Assembly (NCBI GenBank): GCA_904501925.1
Contig: CAJGCO010000006.1
Span: 1 to 64,000 of the forward strand
Source of the DNA: an uncultured Alphaproteobacteria bacterium
Lineage (GTDB): Bacteria; Pseudomonadota; Alphaproteobacteria; RF32; CAG-239
Reading direction: 5' to 3'
DNA length: 64,000 bases
The notes below the pieces were generated by a model. The model had not been told where the DNA came from. It searched no databases and saw only the letters and a program-made list of their open reading frames with translations. Shown piece after piece: positions 1 to 9,060 of the stretch. The position numbers were made by a program, and so were the translations under genes. Each line of letters begins with the position of its first letter. Position 1 is the first letter of the stretch.

Positions 1-40
1 CACTCAAACAAAAACCTATTTAATAACGACGAATTTTAAC

Positions 41-126
41 TGGTGGAGGGGGAAGGATTCGAACCTTCGTAGACGAAAGTCGACGGATTTACAGTCCGTT
101 GCATTTGACCGCTCTGCCACCCCTCC
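41..126 (-). tRNA. tRNA-Tyr (GTA anticodon)
   Basis: Read on the minus strand this is a complete tRNA of 86 nt with CCA encoded at its 3' end (41-43). The acceptor stem GGAGGGG (120-126) pairs with CCCCTCC (45-51). The anticodon loop reads CTGTAAA, giving anticodon GTA, and a long variable arm is present, as in bacterial tRNA-Tyr. Nothing downstream of its 3' end is visible in the window, so co-transcribed genes cannot be judged. Confidence 0.95.
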
Positions 127-181
127 GCTAAAATCGCTTCTGAGGAAAAAGAACTTTAGTCTTTTTTACCTGACTACGGCA

Positions 182-210
182 ATAAGAACGTATTTTTCTT
201 ATAATGTCAA
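182..210 (-). promoter_or_regulatory. sigma70-type promoter for tRNA-Tyr
   Basis: On the minus strand TTGACA (205-210) and TCTTAT (182-187) are separated by exactly 17 bp, about 55 nt upstream of the tRNA. The -35 box is perfect and the -10 box is weak. Confidence 0.55.
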
Positions 211-282
211 CAAGTTTTTTATGAAATGTTAAAGTTTTTTTGTTATTTATTTTTTATTGAGTAAAATTAGAAAGTTAGATTG

Positions 283-1164
283 ATGAAAAATGTTATAACT
301 GAAAAAAGTAATAGGAAAAGTTGTGATATTGACCTGATGGATACGAAAAATATTTTGAAGGTTATTAATGATGAAGACCAAAAAGTGGCAAAAGCTGTGA
401 AAAAAGCGTTGCCAGAAATTGAAAAAGCAGTTGATATGATTGTTGAGGGTTTTCTTGAAGGTGGGCGACTTGCTTATTTTGGGGCAGGGACAAGTGGTAG
501 AATTGGGGTTTTAGATGCTTCGGAGTGTTGGCCTACTTTTTCAGTGGCTGGTGATATGGTTTTAGGATTTATTGCAGGGGGTGATTATGCACTTCGTAAT
601 TCCATTGAGGGGGCTGAAGATAAAATAGATGGCGCAATGCTTGATATTGAAAATATGAATCCAACAAAAAATGATGTTGTGGTGGGGGTTTCTGCTAGTG
701 GTAATCCTAAATATGTGTTAAAAGTTTTGGAGGAGGCTAAGAAAAGAGGGGCTAAAACGGTTGGGGTTACTTCTAATGATAAGGCAAAATTGAGAGAATT
801 TTGTGATGTTTTGATTGTGACTAAAGTTGGGCCTGAGGTGATTAGTGGATCTAGTCGAATGAAGTCTGGAACTGCGCAAAAAATGGTGCTTAATATGTTG
901 TCTACGGCATCTATGATAAAAATTGGTAAGACATATGGTAATTTTATGATAGATTTGCAATCTTGTTGTGATAAGTTGGTTGAGAGAGGAAATAATATAA
1001 TTGCATCGATTTTAAAGATTGATGTTGCAAAAGCTGATAATTATCGTATAAAAGCTAATAATAATATAAAAGCTGCATGTGTGATGTATAAAAAACAATG
1101 TTCGTATGATGAGGCTATAAAATTATTAAAACAGCACAATGGAATTTTAAGAAAGGTTATATAA
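283..1164 (+). CDS. murQ: N-acetylmuramic acid 6-phosphate etherase MurQ
   Basis: MurQ cleaves the lactyl ether of MurNAc-6-phosphate to GlcNAc-6-phosphate in peptidoglycan recycling. The SIS sugar-isomerase fold is evident: the phosphosugar loop FGAGTSGRIG lies near residues 67-76, followed by ASECWPTF with the first family glutamate near 81 and SIEGAED with the second near 109. The conserved GSSRMKSGTAQKMVLN block follows. At about 293 residues it has normal length. A TTG at 280 directly precedes the ATG at 283; I chose the ATG. The gene ends 3 nt before rlmB, so the two are probably co-transcribed. nagB at 52677 would act downstream of its product. Confidence 0.93.
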   Translation: MKNVITEKSNRKSCDIDLMDTKNILKVINDEDQKVAKAVKKALPEIEKAVDMIVEGFLEGGRLAYFGAGTSGRIGVLDASECWPTFSVAGDMVLGFIAGGDYALRNSIEGAEDKIDGAMLDIENMNPTKNDVVVGVSASGNPKYVLKVLEEAKKRGAKTVGVTSNDKAKLREFCDVLIVTKVGPEVISGSSRMKSGTAQKMVLNMLSTASMIKIGKTYGNFMIDLQSCCDKLVERGNNIIASILKIDVAKADNYRIKANNNIKAACVMYKKQCSYDEAIKLLKQHNGILRKVI

Positions 1165-1167
1165 GGT

Positions 1168-1917
1168 ATGAAAAATTTTAGAAAAGATAAGAAGCAAAAT
1201 AACGTTGGTGCGAGTGGTGAGCTTGTTATTTATGGAAGGCATGCTGTATATAGTGCTATAAAAAATAAAAAGCGTGTTATCAAACGTGTGGTTGTGGCTA
1301 AGGAGAATTTGGCTGAATTTAGAGAAAATTTTGGTGATATGGCTGTTGATGTAGTGGATAAAAAGGAATTTATGAAAATTGTTCCTGTTGATGCTGTTCA
1401 TCAAGGATTTGCCTTGTATTGTTCTCGTTTGGAAACTTATGATATTAGAGATTTGGTTGATGAAAATAAAGATAAGTCTTTGATTGTTATTTTGGATCAA
1501 GTTAGTGACCCTCAGAATATTGGTGCGATTATTCGTTCTTGTGTGGCATTTGGGGTTGATGGATTGGTTGTGCAAGATAAAAATTCGCCATTGGAAAGTG
1601 GAGCAATGGTGAAGGCTAGTGCTGGAACGATGGAGCATGTTAAGATTTCAAGGGTTACTAATTTAAGTAGAGCTATTGAGATTTTAAAAGACAATGGATA
1701 TTGGGTTATCGGTATGGATGGTTATGCTGATACTATGATTGATAAGGTTAATAAAGATGGAAAAATTGCCCTTGTTATGGGTTCTGAAGGTAAAGGAATG
1801 CGTCGTTTGGTGCAAGAAAATTGTGATACTTCTGTGAAGTTAAATATATCTGAATTGGTTGAGAGTCTTAATGTGTCAACAGCTGCAGCTATTGCAATAT
1901 ATGAACTTACAAAATAG
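1168..1917 (+). CDS. rlmB: 23S rRNA 2'-O-methyltransferase, RlmB/TrmH (SpoU) family
   Basis: This is a SPOUT-class methyltransferase, most likely the enzyme that methylates G2251 of 23S rRNA. The N-terminal substrate-binding part starts with VIYGRHAVYSAI, the family's GxxAV pattern. The catalytic domain carries the SpoU motifs: DPQNIGAIIRSC near residue 115, VMGSEGKGMRRL near 208, and SLNVSTAAAIAIYE at the C-terminus, which form the knotted SAM site. Length (249 aa) fits RlmB. The start has an AAGG-containing Shine-Dalgarno and lies 3 nt after murQ. It converges on rpoA. Assignment to RlmB rather than another TrmH paralogue rests on length and N-terminal domain. Confidence 0.88.
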   Translation: MKNFRKDKKQNNVGASGELVIYGRHAVYSAIKNKKRVIKRVVVAKENLAEFRENFGDMAVDVVDKKEFMKIVPVDAVHQGFALYCSRLETYDIRDLVDENKDKSLIVILDQVSDPQNIGAIIRSCVAFGVDGLVVQDKNSPLESGAMVKASAGTMEHVKISRVTNLSRAIEILKDNGYWVIGMDGYADTMIDKVNKDGKIALVMGSEGKGMRRLVQENCDTSVKLNISELVESLNVSTAAAIAIYELTK

Positions 1918-1966
1918 TTTTGTTTTGTAAATTTATTGTTTGTAGTTTGTGGGTTTTAATTATAGT

Positions 1967-1997
1967 AAAAAAAAAAGAGCGCTACAGATGTAGCGCT
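1967..1997 (-). terminator. rho-independent terminator of rpsM-rpsK-rpoA
   Basis: AGCGCTAC (1978-1985) pairs with GTAGCGCT (1990-1997). On the minus strand the hairpin is followed by a run of about ten U (1967-1976). It sits just after the rpoA stop and before the convergent rlmB, so rplQ does not follow rpoA here. Confidence 0.85.
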
Positions 1998-2025
1998 TAT
2001 TATTATATCCAACTATAATAACAAA

Positions 2026-3036
2026 TTAGAAGTGTTCATCAACTCTTTTAATTAAATCTTCGATATTTTCTGGTGGCCATCCTGGAGTTTCCATGCCTAA
2101 GTGAATGCCCATTTTTGAAAGAACTTCTTTGATTTCGTTCAAAGATTTTCTACCAAAGTTAGGTGTTCTAAGCATTTCAGCTTCAGTTTTTTGTACCAAA
2201 TCACCAATGTATACGATGTTATCGTTTTTCAAGCAGTTTGCAGAACGAACAGAAAGTTCTAATTCGTCAACTTTACGTAAAAGATTTCTATCGAATGGTA
2301 ATTCTTCTTTTACAGATTCTGCTTCGTTTTCTGGTTCATCAAAGTTAATGAATGGTTTTAATTGATCTTGTAAGATTCTAGCAGATAATGCAATAGCATC
2401 TTCAGGAGTAACAACACCGTTTGTTTCGATAACCATTGTTAATTTATCATAATCTGTGTTTTGACCAACACGAGTCTTATCAACTTTGTAAGAAACTTTT
2501 CTAACTGGTGAATAAATTGCATCTACTGCAATCATACCAATTGGAGCGTCAGCCATTTTGTTTTGAACAGCTGGTACATAACCTTTACCTGTTCCAACAA
2601 TTAATTCCATAGAAATGCTAGCGCCTGCGTCTAGTGTACAAATAACATGGTCAGGATTCATAACTTCTACGTCATGAGCTGTTTCAATCATGCCGGCTGT
2701 AACTACCATAGGTCCTTCAGCTTTAAGACGCATTGTCTTTTGGCCTTCAGAATGTACAGCAACTGCTAATCCTTTAATGTTTAAGATAACATCTGTTACG
2801 TCTTCACGAACGCCCTCAATTACAGAGAATTCGTGCAATACACCATCAATTTTAACGGCTGTAACTGCGCCACCTTGCAAAGAAGACAATAAAACTCTTC
2901 TTAATGCATTACCCAGAGTTAAACCAAAACCTCTTTCTAAAGGCTCAACAACTATCTTAGCAACGTTCCTGCCTTCGCCTGGAACAACCTCTAGATTAGT
3001 TGGTTTTATAAGTTCTTGCCAATTCTTTTGAATCAC
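2026..3036 (-). CDS. rpoA: DNA-directed RNA polymerase subunit alpha
   Basis: The alpha subunit nucleates RNA polymerase assembly and contacts promoters through its C-terminal domain. The N-terminal domain shows FGLTLGNALRRVLLSSLQGGAV near residues 36-57, the classic dimerisation segment. The C-terminal domain shows LELSVRSANCLKNDNI and TPNFGRKSLNEIKEVL near 258-312, the UP-element/activator surface. The length of 336 aa is typical. The start is GTG at 3036 with AGAGGG upstream. It is the last gene of rpsM-rpsK-rpoA and is followed by a terminator rather than rplQ. Confidence 0.97.
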   Translation of the reverse strand: MIQKNWQELIKPTNLEVVPGEGRNVAKIVVEPLERGFGLTLGNALRRVLLSSLQGGAVTAVKIDGVLHEFSVIEGVREDVTDVILNIKGLAVAVHSEGQKTMRLKAEGPMVVTAGMIETAHDVEVMNPDHVICTLDAGASISMELIVGTGKGYVPAVQNKMADAPIGMIAVDAIYSPVRKVSYKVDKTRVGQNTDYDKLTMVIETNGVVTPEDAIALSARILQDQLKPFINFDEPENEAESVKEELPFDRNLLRKVDELELSVRSANCLKNDNIVYIGDLVQKTEAEMLRTPNFGRKSLNEIKEVLSKMGIHLGMETPGWPPENIEDLIKRVDEHF

Positions 3037-3117
3037 TGGAATACCCTCTTTACTAGTTTATACGCAAAATATAACAAGTAGAGGAAAGGATTCTCTCCTC
3101 TACTTTAAAACTTAAAA

Positions 3118-3501
3118 TTAAACTCTGCGGCGTTTTCTTAAACGGCAGCCATTATGTGGAATAGGAGTTACATCGCGGATTGAAGTAATAGTAAATCCGA
3201 TAACTTGTAAAGCTCTAATTGCAGATTCGCGACCAGAACCAGGACCTTTAACTTCAACTTCCAAAGTTTTCATACCATTTTCTTGAGCTTTTTTACCTGC
3301 TTCTTCAGCTGCTATTTGAGCGGCATAAGGAGTAGACTTACGAGAGCCTTTGAAACCTTGTGCACCAGCAGTTGACCAAGAAACTGTATTACCTTGAGCA
3401 TCTGTAATTGTAACTCTTGTATTATTAAAAGTAGAATTAATATGAGCCACACCAGATGTGATGTTTTTCTTCTCTTTTCTTTTAATTACTGTTTTTGCCA
3501 T
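3118..3501 (-). CDS. rpsK: 30S ribosomal protein S11
   Basis: S11 lies on the platform of the small subunit. The sequence GVAHINSTFNNTRVTITD, GSRKSTPYAAQIAAEEA and the basic end PHNGCRLRKRRRV are diagnostic. I chose the ATG at 3501 (127 aa). It has GAGG five nt upstream, while the GTG one codon earlier is too close to that Shine-Dalgarno. The gene lies between rpsM and rpoA in the usual alpha-operon order. Confidence 0.97.
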   Translation of the reverse strand: MAKTVIKRKEKKNITSGVAHINSTFNNTRVTITDAQGNTVSWSTAGAQGFKGSRKSTPYAAQIAAEEAGKKAQENGMKTLEVEVKGPGSGRESAIRALQVIGFTITSIRDVTPIPHNGCRLRKRRRV

Positions 3502-3512
3502 CACTACCTCAC

Positions 3513-3881
3513 TTATTTCTTCTTGTTAGCTACGGTCTTGCGTTTACCCTTACGAGTTCTCGCATTTTGTTTTGTACTTTGACCGCGAACAGGTAAACCT
3601 TTACGATGACGAAGACCACGGTAACAACCAAGATCCATCAAACGTTTAATGTTCACGCCAACTTCACGACGCAATTCACCTTCAACGAGGTAGTCTCTAT
3701 CAATTACTTCACGAACTTTTGCGATGTCTTCTTCTGTTAATTCGTGTACACGACGAACACCGTCAACGCCCGCTTTAGCACAGATGTTCTGTGCTGTTTC
3801 TCTTCCTATACCATAGATTGAGGTCAATGCGATCTCTAATTTCTTGGCAGTTGGAATGTTTACACCAGCTATACGAGCCAA
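3513..3881 (-). CDS. rpsM: 30S ribosomal protein S13
   Basis: S13 sits in the head of the 30S subunit and contacts P-site tRNA. MARIAGVNIP at the start, the helix-two-turn-helix region IYGIGRETAQNICAKAGV, the segment GLRHRKGLPVRGQ and the basic tail TRKGKRKTVANKKK are all present at normal length (122 aa). It is the first gene of a three-gene unit with rpsK and rpoA and has its own strong promoter at 3950-3977. Confidence 0.97.
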   Translation of the reverse strand: MARIAGVNIPTAKKLEIALTSIYGIGRETAQNICAKAGVDGVRRVHELTEEDIAKVREVIDRDYLVEGELRREVGVNIKRLMDLGCYRGLRHRKGLPVRGQSTKQNARTRKGKRKTVANKKK

Positions 3882-3949
3882 ATTAAATCTCCATTATTTA
3901 AAAATTAAACCATTCAAAAAGTTGATCACCACTTTTCAAAATTAGCCAG

Positions 3950-3977
3950 ATTATAGGGCATAAATTATTAGAGTCAA
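3950..3977 (-). promoter_or_regulatory. sigma70 promoter for rpsM-rpsK-rpoA
   Basis: On the minus strand TTGACT (3972-3977) and TATAAT (3950-3955) are separated by 16 bp, about 70 nt upstream of rpsM. With the secY terminator just upstream, this makes rpsM-rpsK-rpoA an independent transcription unit. Confidence 0.75.
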
Positions 3978-4049
3978 TAGCTCTTTTTAAAAAAATACAT
4001 TTTTTTTATAAATTTTTAATATTTGTTAAGAAATGTGGCTTTTAAAGGG

Positions 4050-4092
4050 ATAAAAAATACGCCCTGAATGTGTGTTTTTCAAGGCGTATTTT
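4050..4092 (-). terminator. rho-independent terminator of secY
   Basis: A 15-bp stem, AAAATACGCCTTGAA pairing with TTCAGGGCGTATTTT (one wobble), is followed by a U-run on the minus strand. It lies 18 nt after the secY stop codon and separates secY from rpsM. Confidence 0.85.
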
Positions 4093-4110
4093 ACCGAATC
4101 TAGAAGCTAA

Positions 4111-5460
4111 TTATCTTCTTTTTTTATTAACAAGTTGTGCTTTTTTGAGTAAGCCTTCATATTGATGTGCAATCAAATGAGATTGAACTTGTGTGATGAA
4201 GTCCATAGTTACTTGAACAACGATGAGTAATGTTGTTCCACCAAGTACAAATGGAATAGATAATTTAGCAATTAAAACTTCTGGTAAAATGCATAGTGCT
4301 GCTAAGTATACTGAGCCTAATACTGTTAAACGAGTAACAACATAGTCTAAGTATTCAGCTGTGTTTTTACCTGGTCTGATACCTGCAACGAAACCACCAT
4401 GTTTCTTTAAGTTTTCTGCTGTTTCTTCTGGGTTTACAACAACTGCTGTGTAGAAGAATGCAAAGAAGATGATTAAGAATGTATACAAAATTAAGTATGC
4501 AGGTTGGCCGTGGCCTAAATGACGGCTAAGAGTTTGTACCCATTCTGGGCCGTTGTTTGACCAGATGTTTGCAACTGTTATTGGTAATAACAATAATGCA
4601 CTTGCAAAAATTGGAGGAATAACACCTGTTGGGTTTACCTTTAATGGTAAGTGAGAGCTTTCAGCTGATGTCATTCTTAAGCCAATTTGGCGCTTTGGAT
4701 ATTGAATGAGAATCTTTCTTTGAGCCATTTCAACTTTTAAGATGATGAATACTAAAGCGATGCTCATTAAGAAAAGACATAGAATAACGAATGGAGACAT
4801 ACTGCCAACACGACCTAATTCCCAAGTTTGAGCAATTGCAGGAGGAATGTTTGCAATAATACCAACAGTAATGATTAAAGATGAACCATTACCAACACCA
4901 CGAGATGTGATTTGGTCGCCTAACCATACGATGAACATTGTACCACCAACTAATGAAACGATAGTTGAGAAGATGAATGCACTTTTGCCAATGATAACTG
5001 CGCTTGAGCCGTCGCCGTTAGAAAGACTCATTAAACCGATTGCGATACCATAACCTTGAACGATTGTGATAAGCACTGTTAAAAGTTTTGTATAGTGTAC
5101 CATTTTGCGATGACCAGCTTCGCCTTCTTTTTTCAAAGCACCGAGACTAGGAATGATTGATTGACCTAGTTGTAAGATGATTGATGCTGAGATGTAAGGC
5201 ATGATGTTTAATGCGAAAATAGTCATACGTGATAACGCACCACCTGAGAACATGTTGAACATTCCTAATATGCCACCAGAGTGTTGTGCGAAGATGTCTG
5301 CGAATATTCTAGAATCTATACCAGGAAGTGGGATGAAAGTTCCCATGCGAAAAATAATTAAAGCAAGAACAGTAAACCATAGGCGTTTTTTTAGTTCTGT
5401 AGCTTTACTAAAGACGGACGCGTCCATGTTTGCGGCCATTTTCTCTGCTAATGATACCAT
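4111..5460 (-). CDS. secY: Protein translocase subunit SecY
   Basis: SecY is the channel of the Sec translocon in the inner membrane. The 449-residue sequence has ten hydrophobic segments. Family landmarks include the start of the first segment with RMGTFIPLPGID near residues 42-53, the region GDQITSRGVGNGSSLIITVGI near 181-201, and PKRQIGLRMTSAESSHLPLK in the cytoplasmic loop. The start has AAGGA upstream. It is unusual in being alone: lon lies divergently upstream, a strong terminator follows, and neither rplO nor adk is adjacent. Confidence 0.97.
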   Translation of the reverse strand: MVSLAEKMAANMDASVFSKATELKKRLWFTVLALIIFRMGTFIPLPGIDSRIFADIFAQHSGGILGMFNMFSGGALSRMTIFALNIMPYISASIILQLGQSIIPSLGALKKEGEAGHRKMVHYTKLLTVLITIVQGYGIAIGLMSLSNGDGSSAVIIGKSAFIFSTIVSLVGGTMFIVWLGDQITSRGVGNGSSLIITVGIIANIPPAIAQTWELGRVGSMSPFVILCLFLMSIALVFIILKVEMAQRKILIQYPKRQIGLRMTSAESSHLPLKVNPTGVIPPIFASALLLLPITVANIWSNNGPEWVQTLSRHLGHGQPAYLILYTFLIIFFAFFYTAVVVNPEETAENLKKHGGFVAGIRPGKNTAEYLDYVVTRLTVLGSVYLAALCILPEVLIAKLSIPFVLGGTTLLIVVQVTMDFITQVQSHLIAHQYEGLLKKAQLVNKKRR

Positions 5461-5868
5461 TTTTATTTCCTTAAAAATTATAGTTTTATGTGTACTTTTA
5501 GGGTAAGAATCCCAAAGTTTTAGCTAATTTAATATATAAAATTTAATTTTTCTTTTAAAAAGTGGGACTTTTCCACTGATTTTAATTTTTCTTGATTTTT
5601 AAAAAAATAATGGTGTTGAAAAGTGAAGATAGTAATATTTGAAATAGAGAAAAAGAGGAAAGGTGATAAAAATCTTGTGGATACCAGATGTTCTGGGTTG
5701 TAATGTTTTGATGTTTTTAACACAATTATTGGTTGATGGAGTTGCATAAACGAAAATGTGACACTATATAAAATTAAATGATTTTTTGTGCTTTTGATTT
5801 GGTGTATGCGTGCATATATATTTAAAAGTGCGTGGGATGGGTTAATTTTTTTTAGATAGGGATATAGT
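5461..5868. promoter_or_regulatory. divergent secY/lon intergenic region
   Basis: This 408-bp AT-rich gap carries the promoters of secY (minus) and lon (plus). I see no convincing gene in it. Upstream of lon, a CTTTTGAT and GCATATAT pair (about 5790-5820) weakly resembles an alphaproteobacterial heat-shock sigma32 promoter, which would suit lon. The match is too loose to assert. Confidence 0.35.
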
Positions 5869-8295
5869 ATGAGTCGTATAAATAACGAAAATGATGCTAT
5901 GAATGAAGAAGTTGAAAATATCGATGTTAGAGCAAGCTTAGATGATACAATAGTTGTGGAAGGTATGGAATATCCAGTGTTGGCACTAAGAGATTTGGTG
6001 GTGCTTCCTGGTAATAGTGCATCTTTGTTTGTGGGTAGAAGCTTATCTTTGAAGGCTGCAGATATGGCATATAAATGTAATATTCCGTTGGTATTGCTTA
6101 CTCAGAAAAATCCTCAAGTTGAAGAGCCTAAAAATGATGATTTGTATATGATTGGTGTTACAGCTAGAATTAAAAGATATACAATTATGCCTGATGGTAC
6201 ATTAAATATTGCAGTTGAAGGTATTGCTAGAGTTAAAATTGAAAGTATTAAGGAAAGTGATAATTGCTATAGAGCATATATTAAAGAGTATGATTATAAA
6301 GATGATGGTAAAGATAAGACAGAATATGATGCTTTGATGGCTATTATTACTGAGGAGTTTAGAGCTAGAAAAATTGATTATAATGTTGCAAAAGAAAGTA
6401 TTGCGGTAATAAATAATCCTCGTGATATTAAAGAATATGTGGCAGCTATTTGTGGTAATGTGGAATTAAATACACAAAATAAGCAAACTCTTTTGGAATG
6501 TGAAACAAAATATGATTTGCTTGTAAAACTTTTGGAGTTTATGAGCGCAGAAAGACAAAGAGGCGATTTAGAAGATAAAATTAAAGCAAGAGTTAAAGAA
6601 CAGATGGAGAAAAATCAACGTGATTATTATCTATCTGAGCAGATGCGTGCTATTCAAAAAGAATTATATGAAGGGGGTAATAAGCCTGGTGAAGAAGGTG
6701 AATTAGACGCATATGAAAGAAAAATTAGAGAAGCAAAGCTTTCTGATGAAGCTAGAGAAAAAGCTAAAAATGAGCTAAAGAAACTCAAAATGGCTGGTGC
6801 AATGAATGCTGAAGCTACAATTATTAGAAATTATTTGGATTGGATATTGGATTTACCTTGGGAAAAATATTCAAAAGTTAAGCATGATTTGAAAAAGGCT
6901 ATTGAGATTTTAGATGAAGATCATTATGGGCTTGAAAAAGTAAAAGAAAGAATTATTGAATTTTTGGCAGTGCAAGCTCGTTCAAAAAATATGAAAAGTC
7001 CTATTTTGTGTTTAGTTGGGGCTCCTGGTGTGGGTAAGACTTCACTTGGTAAATCTATTGCTAAGGCTACGGGGAGAAAGTTTGTAAGAACAGCTCTTGG
7101 TGGTGTTAGAGATGAGTCTGAAATTAGAGGACATAGAAGAACATATGTTGGAGCAATGCCAGGTAAGATTTTACAAAACATAAAAAAAGTTGGGGTTGCA
7201 AATCCATTATTCTTATTAGATGAGATTGATAAGATGGGGTCTGATTGGAGAGGCGATCCAAGTTCTGCATTGCTTGAAGTGTTAGATCCTGAGCAAAATT
7301 CATCATTTAATGATCATTATTTAGAAGTTGATTATGATTTATCTAAGGTGATGTTTGTGACAACTGCGAATTCTCTTAATATGCCTAGACCATTGCTTGA
7401 TAGAATGGAAATTATTAGAATTGAGGGATATACTGAGAATGAAAAAATTGAAATTGCTAAACGTCATTTAATACCTAAGGTGTTTGCTGAAAATGGGGTT
7501 AAGCCTAATGAATTGATGATTACAGATGAGGCGTTGATAAAAATTATTCGTCATTATACATCAGAATCTGGGGTTAGAGGTTTGGAAAAACAAATTGCGG
7601 CTGTTGCTCGTAAATCTGTAAAAAGCATTATGCTTGAAGGTAAAAAAGAAGGCTATATTGTTGTGGATGAAAATAACCTTAAGGACTATTTGGGTGTTGA
7701 AAGGTATCACTTTGGGGTTAAAAAAGAGAAAAATGTTGTTGGTGTGACAACTGGTCTTGCTTGGACTGAATTTGGTGGTGATATATTGTTTATTGAAGCA
7801 GTTGATATGCCTGGTAAAGGAGCTATAAAACAAACGGGTCAGTTGGGCGATGTGATGAAAGAATCTATTGAGACAGCTTATTCGGTTGTGAAATCTCATG
7901 CTGTTTCTTTGGGTATTGATATTGATGTGTTTGAAAAAACTAATGTGCATGTTCATGTGCCAGAAGGAGCTACACCTAAAGATGGTCCATCGGCTGGTAT
8001 TGCTATGTATACTACATTGGTATCTGTATTTACAAAAATTCCTGTTAAGAACGATGTGGCAATGACTGGTGAGATTACGTTGCAAGGTAGAATATTGCCA
8101 ATTGGTGGTTTGAAGGAAAAACTTTTGGCTGCTTTAAGAGGTGGTATTAAGACAGTTATTATTCCAGCAGATAATGAAAAGGATTTGGAAGAGATTCCAG
8201 ATAATGTTAAAAAAGGACTTAACATTGTGTTAGCTAGCAATGTTACAGAAATTTTAGATGTTGCATTGGAGCGTCCTGTTTGTCCTTTGAATTAA
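5869..8295 (+). CDS. lon: ATP-dependent Lon protease
   Basis: Lon is a cytosolic AAA+ serine protease that degrades misfolded and regulatory proteins. The N-terminal substrate domain starts at YPVLALRDLVVLPG (about residue 28). The Walker A motif is GAPGVGKTS near 385, with Walker B LFLLDEIDK near 446. The protease domain carries the catalytic serine in KDGPSAGIAMYT near 706 and the lysine in LQGRILPIGGLKEK near 746. Length (808 aa) is normal. It is a single-gene unit with its own terminator. In Alphaproteobacteria Lon degrades cell-cycle regulators such as CcrM and DnaA; ctrA lies 5 kb away. Confidence 0.97.
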   Translation: MSRINNENDAMNEEVENIDVRASLDDTIVVEGMEYPVLALRDLVVLPGNSASLFVGRSLSLKAADMAYKCNIPLVLLTQKNPQVEEPKNDDLYMIGVTARIKRYTIMPDGTLNIAVEGIARVKIESIKESDNCYRAYIKEYDYKDDGKDKTEYDALMAIITEEFRARKIDYNVAKESIAVINNPRDIKEYVAAICGNVELNTQNKQTLLECETKYDLLVKLLEFMSAERQRGDLEDKIKARVKEQMEKNQRDYYLSEQMRAIQKELYEGGNKPGEEGELDAYERKIREAKLSDEAREKAKNELKKLKMAGAMNAEATIIRNYLDWILDLPWEKYSKVKHDLKKAIEILDEDHYGLEKVKERIIEFLAVQARSKNMKSPILCLVGAPGVGKTSLGKSIAKATGRKFVRTALGGVRDESEIRGHRRTYVGAMPGKILQNIKKVGVANPLFLLDEIDKMGSDWRGDPSSALLEVLDPEQNSSFNDHYLEVDYDLSKVMFVTTANSLNMPRPLLDRMEIIRIEGYTENEKIEIAKRHLIPKVFAENGVKPNELMITDEALIKIIRHYTSESGVRGLEKQIAAVARKSVKSIMLEGKKEGYIVVDENNLKDYLGVERYHFGVKKEKNVVGVTTGLAWTEFGGDILFIEAVDMPGKGAIKQTGQLGDVMKESIETAYSVVKSHAVSLGIDIDVFEKTNVHVHVPEGATPKDGPSAGIAMYTTLVSVFTKIPVKNDVAMTGEITLQGRILPIGGLKEKLLAALRGGIKTVIIPADNEKDLEEIPDNVKKGLNIVLASNVTEILDVALERPVCPLN

Positions 8296-8300
8296 ACTAA

Positions 8301-8326
8301 AAGCCGGCGTTTAGCCGGTTTTTTTT
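8301..8326 (+). terminator. rho-independent terminator of lon
   Basis: AAGCCGGC (8301-8308) pairs with GCCGGTTT (8314-8321) and runs into a T-tract, immediately after the lon stop. Confidence 0.9.
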
Positions 8327-8397
8327 ATGATTTTGCTTGATTTTTTTTTATTATTGTCTATTGTGGGGGCATTGTTGCAACAATGAGATAAATAATA

Positions 8398-9060
8398 ATG
8401 GATAGTATAGAAAAAAATATTGGATATAATTTTCGTAATAGAAAGTTATTAAAGCAAGCGTTGACACATTCTAGTTTTTCAACTGATGTGCATTGTAATT
8501 ATGAGAGGTTGGAATTTCTTGGCGATAGATTATTGGGGGTAATTGTTGCTGAGATGTTATGTATGACATTTAATGATGAGCCAGAGGGTAGTTTGGCACA
8601 AAGATTTGCATATTTGGTTAGCAAAGAACGTGTGGCTGAAGTTGTAACAAAGCTTGGTGTGGTGAAGAACATTATCGTTAATAGAGTTGAAGTTAGAGAT
8701 AGTGTTAATGTGTTATGCGATGTGGGTGAGGCGTTGATTGCGGCTATTTATATGGATAGTGGTAATTTGGATGATGTTAAGAAATTTGTATATCGTAATT
8801 GGAATAGTATGTTAGATGGTTCTTCAAAACCAAAACGTGATTTTAAAACTGTGTTGCAAGAAGAAATTCATCCTTTAGGTTATGATGCACCTCAATATAA
8901 TTTAATAAGCAAAACTGGTAGCGATCATGAGCCTTTGTTTTTGGTTGAAGTTAATATTGGAAAAGGAAAAGTTGCTAAAGGTGAGGGACGTAATAAGAAA
9001 CAAGCAGAGCAACAGGCTGCGCAAAAAATGTTAGAAATGTTGGGAATTAAAAATGTCTAA
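8398..9060 (+). CDS. rnc: Ribonuclease III
   Basis: RNase III cleaves double-stranded RNA in rRNA maturation and in small-RNA regulation. The signature ERLEFLGDRLLG (near residue 37) and the second acidic cluster DVGEALIAAIYMD (near 109) supply the metal-binding residues. The C-terminal dsRNA-binding domain runs from about 150, with KVAKGEGRNKKQAEQQAAQKML at the end. Length 220 aa is typical. It overlaps era by 8 nt, the common rnc-era arrangement. Confidence 0.96.
   Translation: MDSIEKNIGYNFRNRKLLKQALTHSSFSTDVHCNYERLEFLGDRLLGVIVAEMLCMTFNDEPEGSLAQRFAYLVSKERVAEVVTKLGVVKNIIVNRVEVRDSVNVLCDVGEALIAAIYMDSGNLDDVKKFVYRNWNSMLDGSSKPKRDFKTVLQEEIHPLGYDAPQYNLISKTGSDHEPLFLVEVNIGKGKVAKGEGRNKKQAEQQAAQKMLEMLGIKNV

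Noticed and set aside
5529..5747. 72-codon frame on the minus strand between secY and lon
   Set aside because: Composition is that of AT-rich spacer, with runs of Phe, Ile and Lys, no Shine-Dalgarno, and it occupies the shared promoter region.
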